From an uncultured Prevotellaceae bacterium (GTDB lineage Bacteria > Bacteroidota > Bacteroidia > Bacteroidales > Bacteroidaceae), in the NCBI GenBank assembly GCA_937877605.1, contig CALFJA010000071.1, positions 1 through 35,827 of the forward strand: 35,827 nucleotides of DNA, given 5' to 3'. Shown here piece by piece: positions 14,739 through 23,450 of this stretch; position 1 is the first letter of the stretch; every line of letters starts with the position of its first letter. The position numbers and the translations under genes are program-made. The notes beneath the pieces were generated by a model. The model had not been told where the DNA came from. It worked only from the letters and a program-made list of their open reading frames with translations, and searched no databases.

Positions 14739-16958
14739 TCAGCGCATGAACAGCAGTTCGCGGTATTTGGGCAGCGGCCAGTATTCATCGTCTACGATGG
14801 ACTCCAGCCGGTCAATCTCCTTTCTGATCACTTCGAGCATGGGTGCCACGCTGTCGTGGTAGCATTCCGCCTTCTCCGCATAGTTCTCCACGGCATTGGC
14901 AGTCTCACAACGCTTCACAAGGGTATCCACCTGCTGCTCGATGACTGCGGTGCTCGTGGCAATCTGCTCAATCAGCCGGATGTTCCTGGCCGACAGGCTG
15001 GCTGTCTTTTCCTCATCGGCAAACACCCTGCGCATGGATTCCACATTGCGGAGAAGCTCACTCTGGTAGCGGGTGGCCACGGGGATGATATGGTTCAGCG
15101 AAAGGTCGCACAACACCCTTGCCTCTATCTGGATCCGCTTGCTGTAGGTATCCCACTTCACCTCGTTGCGTGCCGACAGCTCCTTGCGGGTCATCACACC
15201 CATACGCTCGAACATCTCAATGCTCTCTGGCGTCAGGTAATGGCGGAAAATCCGGGGGCACGAGGATTCGGTGTCCAATCCTCGCCGTGCGGCCTCCACC
15301 TTCCACTCGTCGCTGTAACCGTTGCCGTCGAAACGGATGGGCTTGCAAGCCTTGATGTCCTCGCGCAATACATCGAGAATGGCGTGGAAAGTGGCACTGT
15401 GTCCGGAATTGACATAGTGCGGAGCTATTTCCTTTATACGAAGGTCGACCCGCTGCTTGAAGTCGGTCAAAGCCTCCGCCACTGCCGTGTTCAGGGCTAT
15501 CATGGCACTGGCACAGTTGGCTTCGGCCCCCACGGCGCGGAACTCAAAACGAGTGCCTGTAAAGGCAAAGGGGCTTGTACGGTTACGGTCAGTGTTGTCG
15601 ATGAGCAGTTCCGGTATCTCGGGAATGTCCATCTTCATCTCCTGCTTGCCGTCCAGCCGGAACAAGTCTTCCTTGTCGCGTGCCTCGATGTGGGCAAGGA
15701 AGTCGGACAACTGCCGTCCGAGGAAACTGGAGATAATGGCTGGCGGAGCCTCGTTGGCACCCAGCCGATGGGCATTGCTGGCACTCATGATGCTCGCCTT
15801 GAGCAGTCCGTTGTGCCGCCAGACTCCCATGAGCGTCTCAACAATGAATACGGCAAAGCGCAGGTTCTGCTCAGGTGTCTTACCCGGGGCATGCAGCAGC
15901 ACGCCAGTGTCGGTGGACAGGCTCCAGTTATTGTGCTTTCCGCTGCCGTTGATGCCGGCAAAGGGCTTCTCATGGAGCAGTGCACGGAACCCGTGCTTGC
16001 GGGCTATGCGCTTCATCAGCGACATGAGCAGCATGTTATGGTCAACCGCCAGATTGGTATCTTCGAAGATGGGTGCCAACTCGAACTGGTTGGGTGCGAC
16101 CTCGTTGTGACGCGTCTTGCAGGGGATTCCCAGTTCCAGGGCATGTATCTCCAAATCGCGCATGAACGATGCGACGCGCTCCGGAATGGAACCGAAGTAG
16201 TGGTCGTCCATCTGCTGGTTCTTGGCCGATTCATGTCCCATGAGCGTTCGCCCCGTGAGCAGCAGGTCGGGACGGGCAGCATAGAGCCCTTCGTCAACCA
16301 GGAAGTATTCCTGCTCCCAACCCAGATTGGAGGTCACCTTCTTCACATTGGGGTCGAAATAGCGGCAAACATCGGCAGCTGCCTGGCTGACAGCCTTGAG
16401 CGCGCGCAGCAGCGGAGCCTTGTAGTCCAGCGACTCACCAGAATAGGAAATGAATATGGTGGGAATAATGAGTGTATCGTCGATGATAAAGACAGGCGAA
16501 GTGGGGTCCCATGCCGAATAGCCACGGGCCTCGAAGGTGGAACGGATGCCTCCGCTGGGGAAACTGCTGGCGTCGGGTTCCTGCTGAACCAGCAGCTTGC
16601 CCGAGAATTTCTCAATCACACTACCCTGTCCGTCCCACTCAATGAAAGCATCGTGCTTCTCGGCCGTGCCCTCGGTGAGGGGCTGGAACCAGTGGGTGTA
16701 GTGAGTAGCGCCGTTGGAGATGGCCCAGGCCACCATGCCCTTAGCCACTGCATCAGCCACCTCATGGCTCAAAGGAGCACCATTGTCCATCACATCGGAA
16801 ATCTCGGCGAACACCTCTTCCGAGAGATAATCCTGCATCTTGCTGCGCGTAAAAACCTTCCTGCCGAAATATTCGCTGGGAAGCGCTGCAGGAATTGCTA
16901 TGTCAAGAGGCTTCTTCTTGAATGCCTCGTTCACCATTTGAAATCGTAGATTCAGCAT
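14739..16958 (-). CDS. glnN: Glutamine synthetase type III
   Basis: A 739-residue GSIII enzyme making glutamine from glutamate, ammonia and ATP. Visible signatures are the N-terminal EYFGRKVFTRSKMQDYL, HYTHWFQPLTEGTAEKHDAF, GGIRSTFEARGYSAWDP typical of GSIII, GWEQEYFLVD, TRHNEVAPNQFELAPIFED, and FAGINGSGKHNNWSLST in the active site. A helical C-terminal region of about 150 residues ends the protein, as usual for the type. The start is supported by a promoter about 27 bases upstream. It is divergent from glmS, which consumes glutamine. Many Bacteroidota use GSIII as a main ammonia-assimilating enzyme. Confidence 0.95.
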   Translation of the reverse strand: MLNLRFQMVNEAFKKKPLDIAIPAALPSEYFGRKVFTRSKMQDYLSEEVFAEISDVMDNGAPLSHEVADAVAKGMVAWAISNGATHYTHWFQPLTEGTAEKHDAFIEWDGQGSVIEKFSGKLLVQQEPDASSFPSGGIRSTFEARGYSAWDPTSPVFIIDDTLIIPTIFISYSGESLDYKAPLLRALKAVSQAAADVCRYFDPNVKKVTSNLGWEQEYFLVDEGLYAARPDLLLTGRTLMGHESAKNQQMDDHYFGSIPERVASFMRDLEIHALELGIPCKTRHNEVAPNQFELAPIFEDTNLAVDHNMLLMSLMKRIARKHGFRALLHEKPFAGINGSGKHNNWSLSTDTGVLLHAPGKTPEQNLRFAVFIVETLMGVWRHNGLLKASIMSASNAHRLGANEAPPAIISSFLGRQLSDFLAHIEARDKEDLFRLDGKQEMKMDIPEIPELLIDNTDRNRTSPFAFTGTRFEFRAVGAEANCASAMIALNTAVAEALTDFKQRVDLRIKEIAPHYVNSGHSATFHAILDVLREDIKACKPIRFDGNGYSDEWKVEAARRGLDTESSCPRIFRHYLTPESIEMFERMGVMTRKELSARNEVKWDTYSKRIQIEARVLCDLSLNHIIPVATRYQSELLRNVESMRRVFADEEKTASLSARNIRLIEQIATSTAVIEQQVDTLVKRCETANAVENYAEKAECYHDSVAPMLEVIRKEIDRLESIVDDEYWPLPKYRELLFMR

Positions 16959-16984
16959 AACGCCTATATTTATAAAGTTCAGTG

Positions 16985-17017
16985 CAAAAGTACGAATAAT
17001 TGAAAATAACCGTCAAA
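16985..17017 (-). promoter_or_regulatory. Promoter of the glutamine synthetase gene (TTTG-N21-TACTTTTG)
   Basis: On the minus strand TTTG (17017-17014) precedes TACTTTTG (16992-16985) by 21 bases. Transcription should start about 20 bases before the ATG. Confidence 0.65.
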
Positions 17018-17164
17018 GGTTAAATGTAAAACTTACCCAAAGCGCATTCGGTTTTCTTTAAATTGTAAGATTTAAGTCAGCAAATCCTTAATAGTTGGAA
17101 GTTTTTAGACTAAAATGGTTAGGATCTGTAAATTGCGAGTTGTAAAAATGCAAAAAACGCTATA

Positions 17165-17201
17165 CAAAAAGATGCCTTTTTGCGCAAAAACGGTATTTTT
17201 G
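17165..17201 (+). promoter_or_regulatory. Interlocking A/T-tract inverted repeats and -7 box upstream of glmS
   Basis: CAAAAAG (17165-17171) pairs with CTTTTTG (17176-17182); TTTTTGCGCAAAAA (17177-17190) is a perfect palindrome; CAAAAA (17185-17190) pairs with TTTTTG (17196-17201). The last segment is part of a TATTTTTG -7 box (17194-17201), 33 bases before the glmS ATG. The three pairings share strands and exclude one another. Confidence 0.5.
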
Positions 17202-17234
17202 TCTGCGACAAAAAACTGAAAAACAGAATAGATT

Positions 17235-19082
17235 ATGTGTGGAATTGTTGGCTATGTAGGCACTTCAGACGCCTACGACATCCTGATAAAAGGTCTGAAA
17301 CGACTGGAATACCGCGGCTACGACAGTGCTGGCGTGGCAATGATTAACCATGACGGCAACCTGAACATCTACAAAGCCAAGGGAAAAGTGGCCGAACTGG
17401 AGACATTCTGTCAGGAGAAAGACACTTCAGGCTGCATAGGCATTGCCCACACTCGCTGGGCCACCCACGGCGAACCGTCAAGCACTAACGCCCATCCCCA
17501 CTTTTCGCAGTCGAAGAGGCTGGCACTGATTCACAACGGAATCATCGAGAACTACGCCACCGTGAAGGAAAACCTCAGGGAAAGAGGTATACAGTTTCAA
17601 AGCGACACAGACACTGAAGTGCTGGTGCAGTTCATCGAGTTCATCATGAAAAGTAACGGCATAGAACTGCTCGAGGCCGTGCAAGTGGCCCTGCACCAGG
17701 TAATCGGGGCCTATGCCATTGCCATTCTGGACAGCGAACATCCCGACACCATCGTCTGCGCCCGGCAGAGTTCGCCGCTGGTTGTCGGACTGGGGTCGAA
17801 CGGCGACTTCTACCTGGCATCGGATGCCAGTCCAATTGCCGAATATACCGACAAAGTGGTCTACCTGAACGACGGTGAGATTGCGGTGATGCAACTCGGG
17901 CACGAATTGCAGGTGATGAACACCGACAACGAGATGCAGCATCCGAAAATCAACCAGATAGATGTAACCATCGGCCAACTTGAGAAAGGAGGCTACCCCT
18001 ATTTCATGCTGAAGGAAATCTTCGAGCAGCCCAACTGCATCAGAGACTGCATGCGAGGGAGAGTCAATGTCGACAGCGACAGGATTTCCCTTTCGGCCGT
18101 CATCGACTACCGCGACCGACTCGTCCAAGCCAAACGCATCATCATTGTTGCCTGCGGGACATCGTGGCACGCCGGACTAATTGGCAAGCAGCTCATAGAA
18201 AGCCTTTGCCGGATATCCGTTGAGGTGGAATACGCCTCGGAGTTCCGCTACCGCGATCCGGTTATCACCAAAGAAGATGTGGTTATCGCCATTTCACAAA
18301 GCGGGGAGACGGCCGACACCTTGGCAGCCATCGAACTGGCAAAGAAGGCCGGTGCCTTCGTGTTCGGCATCTGCAACTCCATCGGCTCGTCCATACCCCG
18401 GCAGACACAGACCGGTGTATACATCCATGTCGGCCCGGAAATCGGCGTCGCTTCGACAAAGGCTTTCACCGGCCAGGTGACCGTTCTGTCCATGCTCGCA
18501 CTTTGTATTGCCAACGAAAAGCATACCATCACCTCCGAAACATACAAAAAAATGGTGGCAGAACTGACCCGCATACCCGAAAAGATGGAGCAAGCGTTGC
18601 AGACAAATGAGCAGATTGAACGGCTGGCACCCATCTTTACCTACGCAAAGAACTGCCTGTATCTCGGACGAGGCTACAACTATCCGCTGGCCCTTGAGGG
18701 TGCATTGAAACTGAAGGAAATCTCATACATCCACGCAGAAGGATACCCCGCTGCCGAAATGAAGCACGGACCGATTGCCCTGATCGACTCAGAAATGCCC
18801 GTGTTCGTCATCGCTACCCGCGACAGGCTGTACGAAAAGGTCATCAGCAACATACAGGAAGTGAGGGCAAGAGGCGGAAGAGTCATCGCACTTGTAACCA
18901 AGGGCGACAATCAGATATGCAAGCTTGCTGACCATGTCATTGAACTTCCCGACACCTTCGAGTGCTTCCAGCCGCTCGTGGCAAGCATACCGCTGCAACT
19001 GCTGGCCTACCATATTGCCATGAGCAAGGGAAAGGATGTGGACCGTCCCCGCAATCTCGCAAAAAGCGTAACCGTGGAATAA
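17235..19082 (+). CDS. glmS: Glutamine-fructose-6-phosphate aminotransferase (isomerizing)
   Basis: A 615-residue enzyme making glucosamine 6-phosphate from fructose 6-phosphate and glutamine, the first committed step to UDP-GlcNAc, peptidoglycan and LPS. It starts MCGIVGYVG, where Cys2 becomes the N-terminal nucleophile of the glutaminase domain; RWATHGEP and HNGIIENY are further glutaminase motifs. Two SIS sugar-isomerase domains follow, with CGTSWHAGL, ISQSGETADT, ASTKAFTGQV and EGALKLKEISYIHAEGYPA. It ends RPRNLAKSVTVE as expected. No glmS ribozyme is evident upstream. A terminator follows. Confidence 0.97.
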   Translation: MCGIVGYVGTSDAYDILIKGLKRLEYRGYDSAGVAMINHDGNLNIYKAKGKVAELETFCQEKDTSGCIGIAHTRWATHGEPSSTNAHPHFSQSKRLALIHNGIIENYATVKENLRERGIQFQSDTDTEVLVQFIEFIMKSNGIELLEAVQVALHQVIGAYAIAILDSEHPDTIVCARQSSPLVVGLGSNGDFYLASDASPIAEYTDKVVYLNDGEIAVMQLGHELQVMNTDNEMQHPKINQIDVTIGQLEKGGYPYFMLKEIFEQPNCIRDCMRGRVNVDSDRISLSAVIDYRDRLVQAKRIIIVACGTSWHAGLIGKQLIESLCRISVEVEYASEFRYRDPVITKEDVVIAISQSGETADTLAAIELAKKAGAFVFGICNSIGSSIPRQTQTGVYIHVGPEIGVASTKAFTGQVTVLSMLALCIANEKHTITSETYKKMVAELTRIPEKMEQALQTNEQIERLAPIFTYAKNCLYLGRGYNYPLALEGALKLKEISYIHAEGYPAAEMKHGPIALIDSEMPVFVIATRDRLYEKVISNIQEVRARGGRVIALVTKGDNQICKLADHVIELPDTFECFQPLVASIPLQLLAYHIAMSKGKDVDRPRNLAKSVTVE

Positions 19083-19112
19083 CCCGCAAAAGGCTACTGC
19101 ACACAGAACAAA

Positions 19113-19156
19113 AATAGGAATAAACTGCCGCAATCTGCGGTCGGTTTATTCCTATT
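19113..19156. terminator. Bidirectional terminator between glmS and the NAD(P)HX repair gene
   Basis: AATAGGAATAAAC (19113-19125) pairs perfectly with GTTTATTCCTATT (19144-19156), and CCGCA pairs with TGCGG inside. It serves two convergent genes. Confidence 0.82.
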
Positions 19157-19211
19157 ATAATAGATAAAGCAGGAGGGAACGGCGATTTCCACCCCCAATA
19201 TGTTATTAAAA

Positions 19212-20729
19212 TCAATCCTCCAACTTACGGAACGCCTTGGGCAAGTAGGCAATTATATCGGAAGCCATCAGGCTTTCCTTTCCCAGATCACGCGCTGCCA
19301 GGTCACCGGCAAGGCCATGAAGGTACATACCCACTTGACAGGCTTCTGCCTGATTGTATCCACGCGCCAGGAGTGCGGTAATGATTCCCGTAAGCACATC
19401 GCCGCTTCCGGCCGTTGCCATTCCGCTGTTGCCCGTGGAATTGAACACCACATGCCCGTCGGGAAGGCACAAGGCGGAATAGTGTCCCTTGAGTAATATG
19501 TAGGCATTGAGCTTACCTGCGAGGTCGATGGCACGGGAAATGCGCTCGTAGGTGCTGTTGCTCGGCGAACCCGCAAGGCGGTCAAATTCGCCCGGATGAG
19601 GGGTCATGACAATATCCTTGGGCAGTTGCTGAGTCCAAGCGCGGTGGGTCGACAATATATTCAGCGCATCGGCATCCAGCAATATCGGGCAGTGAGTGCG
19701 GCGTATCTGGGCTATCATGGCAATGGCCGTGTTTTCATTGCGACCAAGTCCGGGACCAATGCCCATGGCGTCAAAATCCTCCGAGGCCACAGTTTCCGAG
19801 ATAATGGTTTCCTCATGGTCCAACAACAGCAGGGCCTCAGGCACAGATGTCTGTAAAACATGATAGTTGCATTTAGGTGTCCGGACACATAATTTTCCCA
19901 CTCCGGAACGCATACATGCCTTGGAAGCCAGCACGGCGGCACCTGCCATACCGTAACTGCCAGCCACAAGAAGTGCCATACCCATTGTGCCTTTATGCGA
20001 GAAATCGTCGCGGTAGCGCAACATGGATCGCACATCCGACTCCTCCAACATAGAGAATTGTGTGTCGGTCTGCTCTATATAAGTGCGGCTCAGACGGATG
20101 TCAAGCACCTTTATCTTGCCAAGGAAGGGCTGGTTGTCGGGCAAGAACATCGACAACTTCTTCTGCTGCAAGGTTAATGTCAGGTTTGCACGGATGATGT
20201 TTTGGTGAATGTTGTAGGTATTGTCCTCACACATCAGGCCGGACGGGATGTCAATGCTGATGACATAGGCCGACGACTGGTTGATGTAGCGTACCAAAGA
20301 AGCGAAACCGCCGGCAAGAGGTTTTGTCAATCCTATTCCGAACAGGCCATCAATGACCAGCGTGTTGTGGTCCAATGTGGGTGGATCGAAGTTCAACTTC
20401 ACTTCAGTGAACAGCCTTGAGAGTTTGCCCTCAAGCAAGCGCTGGCGGTTGATGGCACATTCTTCCGACAGTCTGTCGTGAATATTGAAAAGATAGACGC
20501 TCACCTGATAATCCATCTCGCCCAACAGCCGCGCCACGGCCAATGCATCACCGCCATTATTGCCTGGCCCAGCAAAAACCACAACGGGTTTCTTTACCGG
20601 CCATTCCTCGGAAATAACGCGGACAAAAGCCTTCGCCGCACGCTCCATCAAATCAATACCGCGAATGGGCTCGTGCTCCATCGTGTAGTGATCGAGTTCG
20701 TGTAACTGTGCTGACTTGAAAATCTTCAT
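19212..20729 (-). CDS. nnr: Bifunctional NAD(P)H-hydrate epimerase / ADP-dependent dehydratase
   Basis: A 505-residue metabolite-repair enzyme. The N-terminal YjeF_N epimerase domain (about 1-215) has VVVFAGPGNNGGDALAVARL and SIDIPSG. The C-terminal ribokinase-like dehydratase has GTMGMALLVAGSYGMAGA, PILLDADALN, VMTPHPGEFDRL and NSGMATAGSGDVLTG. It restores NADH and NADPH from their hydrated forms. The frame also offers an ATG at 20738, but that codon lies inside a TACTTTTG promoter box (20743-20736). I therefore start at the ATG at 20729, seven bases after the box, which implies a nearly leaderless transcript. Confidence 0.93.
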   Translation of the reverse strand: MKIFKSAQLHELDHYTMEHEPIRGIDLMERAAKAFVRVISEEWPVKKPVVVFAGPGNNGGDALAVARLLGEMDYQVSVYLFNIHDRLSEECAINRQRLLEGKLSRLFTEVKLNFDPPTLDHNTLVIDGLFGIGLTKPLAGGFASLVRYINQSSAYVISIDIPSGLMCEDNTYNIHQNIIRANLTLTLQQKKLSMFLPDNQPFLGKIKVLDIRLSRTYIEQTDTQFSMLEESDVRSMLRYRDDFSHKGTMGMALLVAGSYGMAGAAVLASKACMRSGVGKLCVRTPKCNYHVLQTSVPEALLLLDHEETIISETVASEDFDAMGIGPGLGRNENTAIAMIAQIRRTHCPILLDADALNILSTHRAWTQQLPKDIVMTPHPGEFDRLAGSPSNSTYERISRAIDLAGKLNAYILLKGHYSALCLPDGHVVFNSTGNSGMATAGSGDVLTGIITALLARGYNQAEACQVGMYLHGLAGDLAARDLGKESLMASDIIAYLPKAFRKLED

Positions 20730-20735
20730 ACTTTG

Positions 20736-20743
20736 CAAAAGTA
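20736..20743 (-). promoter_or_regulatory. -7 box immediately before nnr
   Basis: TACTTTTG on the minus strand ends six bases before the chosen ATG, so transcription would begin at or within about two bases of it. No ideal TTTG is seen upstream; TTG lies at a 17-base gap. Confidence 0.5.
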
Positions 20744-20915
20744 TAAAATTAAATTAAATGCAACTTACCTGTTTGCCATATTTTTACTAATTTTGCCAAA
20801 AATTGCAGAAATACCCGCTGCGGGTGGCGCTCTTGCTGACAAAAGGCTCGGCAAAGAGGACTTCGCAGAAAGCATGACAAACGACAAGAATATCAACCAA
20901 CAATATCACCAAAAC

Positions 20916-21488
20916 ATGAAAAACATTGTTATCTTTGGTGCTCCCGGTTCAGGCAAAGGCACTCAAAGTGAAAAGCTTATCGAGAAATACGGGCTGAAAC
21001 ATATTTCCACTGGCGATGTTCTCCGCAATGAAATCAGAAACGAGACCCCGCTGGGCATAACAGCAAAAGGGTTCATTGACCAGGGGCAATTAGTGCCCGA
21101 TGAACTCATTGTGTCTATGCTTGCAAAGGTATATGACAGTTTCGGCAAAGAGCACGAGGGAGTTATCTTCGACGGCTACCCACGGACCATCCCGCAGGCA
21201 GAGGCTCTTCGCGAGATGCTGAAATCCCGTGGACACAAGGTTGCCGCCATGCTGGAACTCGATGTGCCGGAAGACGAACTTATGAAGCGCCTCGTCAAGC
21301 GCGGCATTGAAAGCGGGCGGTCCGACGACAACGAGGAAACCATCCGCAAAAGGCTGGCCGTCTATCACAAGCAGACATCCCCACTGATTGACTGGTACGA
21401 ACAAGAAGGCATCAGACACCACATCAACGGACTTGGCGAACTGGAACGAATATTCGCCGACATCTGCCAGATTGTGGACCAACTGTAA
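20916..21488 (+). CDS. adk: Adenylate kinase
   Basis: A 190-residue enzyme interconverting ATP + AMP and 2 ADP. The P-loop GAPGSGKGTQ is at residues 8-17; HISTGDVLRNEI and FDGYPRTIPQA form the AMP site; KRGIESGRSDDNEETIRKRL carries the Arg-rich region. The LID is short and has no zinc cysteines, as in Bacteroidota forms. The frame is open upstream to 20733, but the family start MKNIVIFGAPG fixes the ATG at 20916. It is the first gene of a tight operon, four bases before obg. A TAATTTTG at 20788-20795 is a possible promoter box. Confidence 0.95.
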   Translation: MKNIVIFGAPGSGKGTQSEKLIEKYGLKHISTGDVLRNEIRNETPLGITAKGFIDQGQLVPDELIVSMLAKVYDSFGKEHEGVIFDGYPRTIPQAEALREMLKSRGHKVAAMLELDVPEDELMKRLVKRGIESGRSDDNEETIRKRLAVYHKQTSPLIDWYEQEGIRHHINGLGELERIFADICQIVDQL

Positions 21489-21492
21489 AATA

Positions 21493-22653
21493 ATGGAAGA
21501 GAGCAACTTTGTCGACTATGTAAAGATTGTGTGCCGTTCGGGCAAAGGCGGCCGCGGAAGCATGCACCTCCACCACGCCAAATATCAGTACAACGGCGGG
21601 CCCGACGGGGGCGATGGAGGCCGTGGCGGACACATTTACCTGCGCGGTAACCACAACTACTGGACGCTGCTGCATCTGAAATACCAACGACACATCTTTG
21701 CTGAGCACGGCGGCAACGGCGGAAGTGCCAAGCGGCACGGCACAGATGGGAAGGACATATACATCGATGTGCCCTGTGGTACGGTGGTATATGATGCAGA
21801 AACCGGCAAATTTGTCTGCGATGTATCGTACGACGGGCAGGTCGTCCAACTGCTGAAAGGCGGTCGCGGCGGTCTGGGCAACTTCCAGTTCCGCACAAGC
21901 ACCAACCAGGCTCCGCGCTTTGCCCAGCCCGGAGAACCCATGCAAGAGATGACCGTGATACTCGAGTTGAAACTACTGGCTGATGTAGGATTGGTCGGTT
22001 TCCCCAATGCAGGCAAGTCCACGCTGTTGAGTTCACTCTCAAGTGCACGGCCGAAGATTGCCAACTATCCCTTCACCACGCTCGAACCGTCGCTGGGTAT
22101 CGTCGCCTACCACGACCAGAAGTCGTTTGTCATGGCCGACATTCCAGGCATTATCGAGGGAGCGAGCGAAGGAAAGGGACTGGGACTACGGTTCCTGCGC
22201 CACATTGAGCGCAATTCACTACTGTTGTTCATGGTCCCTGGAGACACGGAAGACATCAAGCACGAGTATGAGATATTGCTGAACGAGTTGCAGAAATTCA
22301 ATCCCGAATTGCTTGACAAGCACCGCGTGCTGGCCATCACGAAGTCAGACCTGCTCGACGAGGAACTCATCGAAATGCTCAGCGAGACGCTTCCTACCGA
22401 CCTTCCCACGGTGTTCATCTCTTCGGTGACGGGCCAAGGCGTTGACGAACTTAAGGACTTACTCTGGAAGGAACTCAACAGCGAGAGCAACAAGTTGCTT
22501 GCCATCACTGCCGAAGATACTCTCGTGCACCGCGACAAGGACCTGTCGAAGATGGCAAACGAGTTCATTGACGAAGGAGAATACGAGGACATGGATTTCG
22601 TTGACGAGGAAGACATTGAAGACCTTGACGACTTTGAATACGAAGAAGCATAG
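21493..22653 (+). CDS. obg: Obg family GTPase
   Basis: A 386-residue ribosome-associated GTPase. The Gly-rich Obg fold is at residues 1-158 (SGKGGRGSMHLHHAKY, GGPDGGDGGRGG, LLKGGRGGLGN). The G domain has G1 GFPNAGKS (169-176), switch region NYPFTTLEPSLG, G3 DIPGIIEGA (from 216) and G4 TKSDL. Obg acts in large-subunit assembly and growth control. The C-terminus is a strongly acidic tail in place of the OCT domain of some other bacteria. The ATG at 21493 gives the family start and lies four bases after adk. The last 20 bases overlap the next gene. Confidence 0.96.
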   Translation: MEESNFVDYVKIVCRSGKGGRGSMHLHHAKYQYNGGPDGGDGGRGGHIYLRGNHNYWTLLHLKYQRHIFAEHGGNGGSAKRHGTDGKDIYIDVPCGTVVYDAETGKFVCDVSYDGQVVQLLKGGRGGLGNFQFRTSTNQAPRFAQPGEPMQEMTVILELKLLADVGLVGFPNAGKSTLLSSLSSARPKIANYPFTTLEPSLGIVAYHDQKSFVMADIPGIIEGASEGKGLGLRFLRHIERNSLLLFMVPGDTEDIKHEYEILLNELQKFNPELLDKHRVLAITKSDLLDEELIEMLSETLPTDLPTVFISSVTGQGVDELKDLLWKELNSESNKLLAITAEDTLVHRDKDLSKMANEFIDEGEYEDMDFVDEEDIEDLDDFEYEEA

Positions 22654-23428
22654 CCCTCAACTTACCATTCACCGGCTTTCTGCCCAAGTGAAGGCTTTCA
22701 GCACCACCCGTAAAGGTGGTGTTTCCGTAGGTGAATATGCTTCGTTCAACCTTAACAACTATTGCGGCGACCTCCCAGAGCATGCCAGCGAGAACCTGTC
22801 ACTGCTGGCCGGCACCATCGGTGTGTCCGAAGAGCGGATTATCTGGCCTCATCAGGTGCATGGCAAGAAGGTCGTGGAAATTGACGAACAGTTCTTTCTC
22901 GCCACGCCCGACCGACGGCAGCATTTGCTGGAAGGCGCAGATGCACTTACTACCCGCCTTACAGGTGTCTGCATTGGAGTCTCCACCGCCGACTGCATCC
23001 CAGTTTTTCTCTGCGATGAGCGCCATCATGCCGTCGGGATGGTGCATGCCGGTTGGCGCGGAACAAAGCAGCACATTGTCGGCAAAGCCGTAGAAGCCAT
23101 GCAAGAAGCCTACGGTTCCAAGCCGGCCGACCTGCTGGCCTGCATCGGACCGGGCATCTGTGTAGACCATTTCGAGGTGGGTGACGAGGTGTTCGAGGCC
23201 TTTGCTGCCGAAGGTTTCGACATGAATAAGGTGGCAAAGCGCATCAACCGCTGGCATATCGACCTGCCGTTGTGCAACGAAGAGACATTGCTCAGTTGCG
23301 GACTCCGTCCAGAGAATATCCATCAGAGCCGCCTCTGTACATTCGAGCGCAACAACACCTACTTCTCCGCCCGCCGTCAAGGCATCAATTCGGGACGCAT
23401 CTTCAACGGAATCTTGCTCACGGAATAA
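22634..23428 (+). CDS. pgeF: Peptidoglycan editing factor / YfiH-type laccase-domain protein
   Basis: About 264 residues. The H-C-H metal site is visible at H76 (HQVHG), C121 (STADCIPV) and H138 (VHAGWRG) in numbering from the chosen start; FSTTRKGGVSVGEYASFNL is the family N-terminus. Homologs have been described as polyphenol oxidases, purine nucleoside phosphorylases and, in E. coli, a hydrolase removing misincorporated serine from UDP-MurNAc precursors. No ATG is suitably placed; TTG at 22634, overlapping obg by 20 bases, fits homolog lengths best, and GTG at 22688 is an alternative. The start is uncertain. The overlap suggests translational coupling. Confidence 0.88.
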   Translation: MNTKKHSPQLTIHRLSAQVKAFSTTRKGGVSVGEYASFNLNNYCGDLPEHASENLSLLAGTIGVSEERIIWPHQVHGKKVVEIDEQFFLATPDRRQHLLEGADALTTRLTGVCIGVSTADCIPVFLCDERHHAVGMVHAGWRGTKQHIVGKAVEAMQEAYGSKPADLLACIGPGICVDHFEVGDEVFEAFAAEGFDMNKVAKRINRWHIDLPLCNEETLLSCGLRPENIHQSRLCTFERNNTYFSARRQGINSGRIFNGILLTE

Positions 23429-23450
23429 CTTTCTTAGACACAAACGCACC

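Noticed and set aside
14856..16949. 697-residue open frame on the plus strand opposite glutamine synthetase
   Set aside because: It mirrors the codon pattern of the real minus-strand gene, has no recognisable domain, and the opposite strand encodes a clear full-length GSIII.
16959..17234. glmS ribozyme or riboswitch upstream of glmS
   Set aside because: I see no ribozyme core; the region holds promoters and A/T-tract inverted repeats only, and the ribozyme is mainly found in Gram-positive bacteria.
20733..20915. 61-residue N-terminal extension of adenylate kinase
   Set aside because: The extension is not conserved-looking, overlaps the nnr promoter region, and the family start MKNIVIFGAPG is at 20916.
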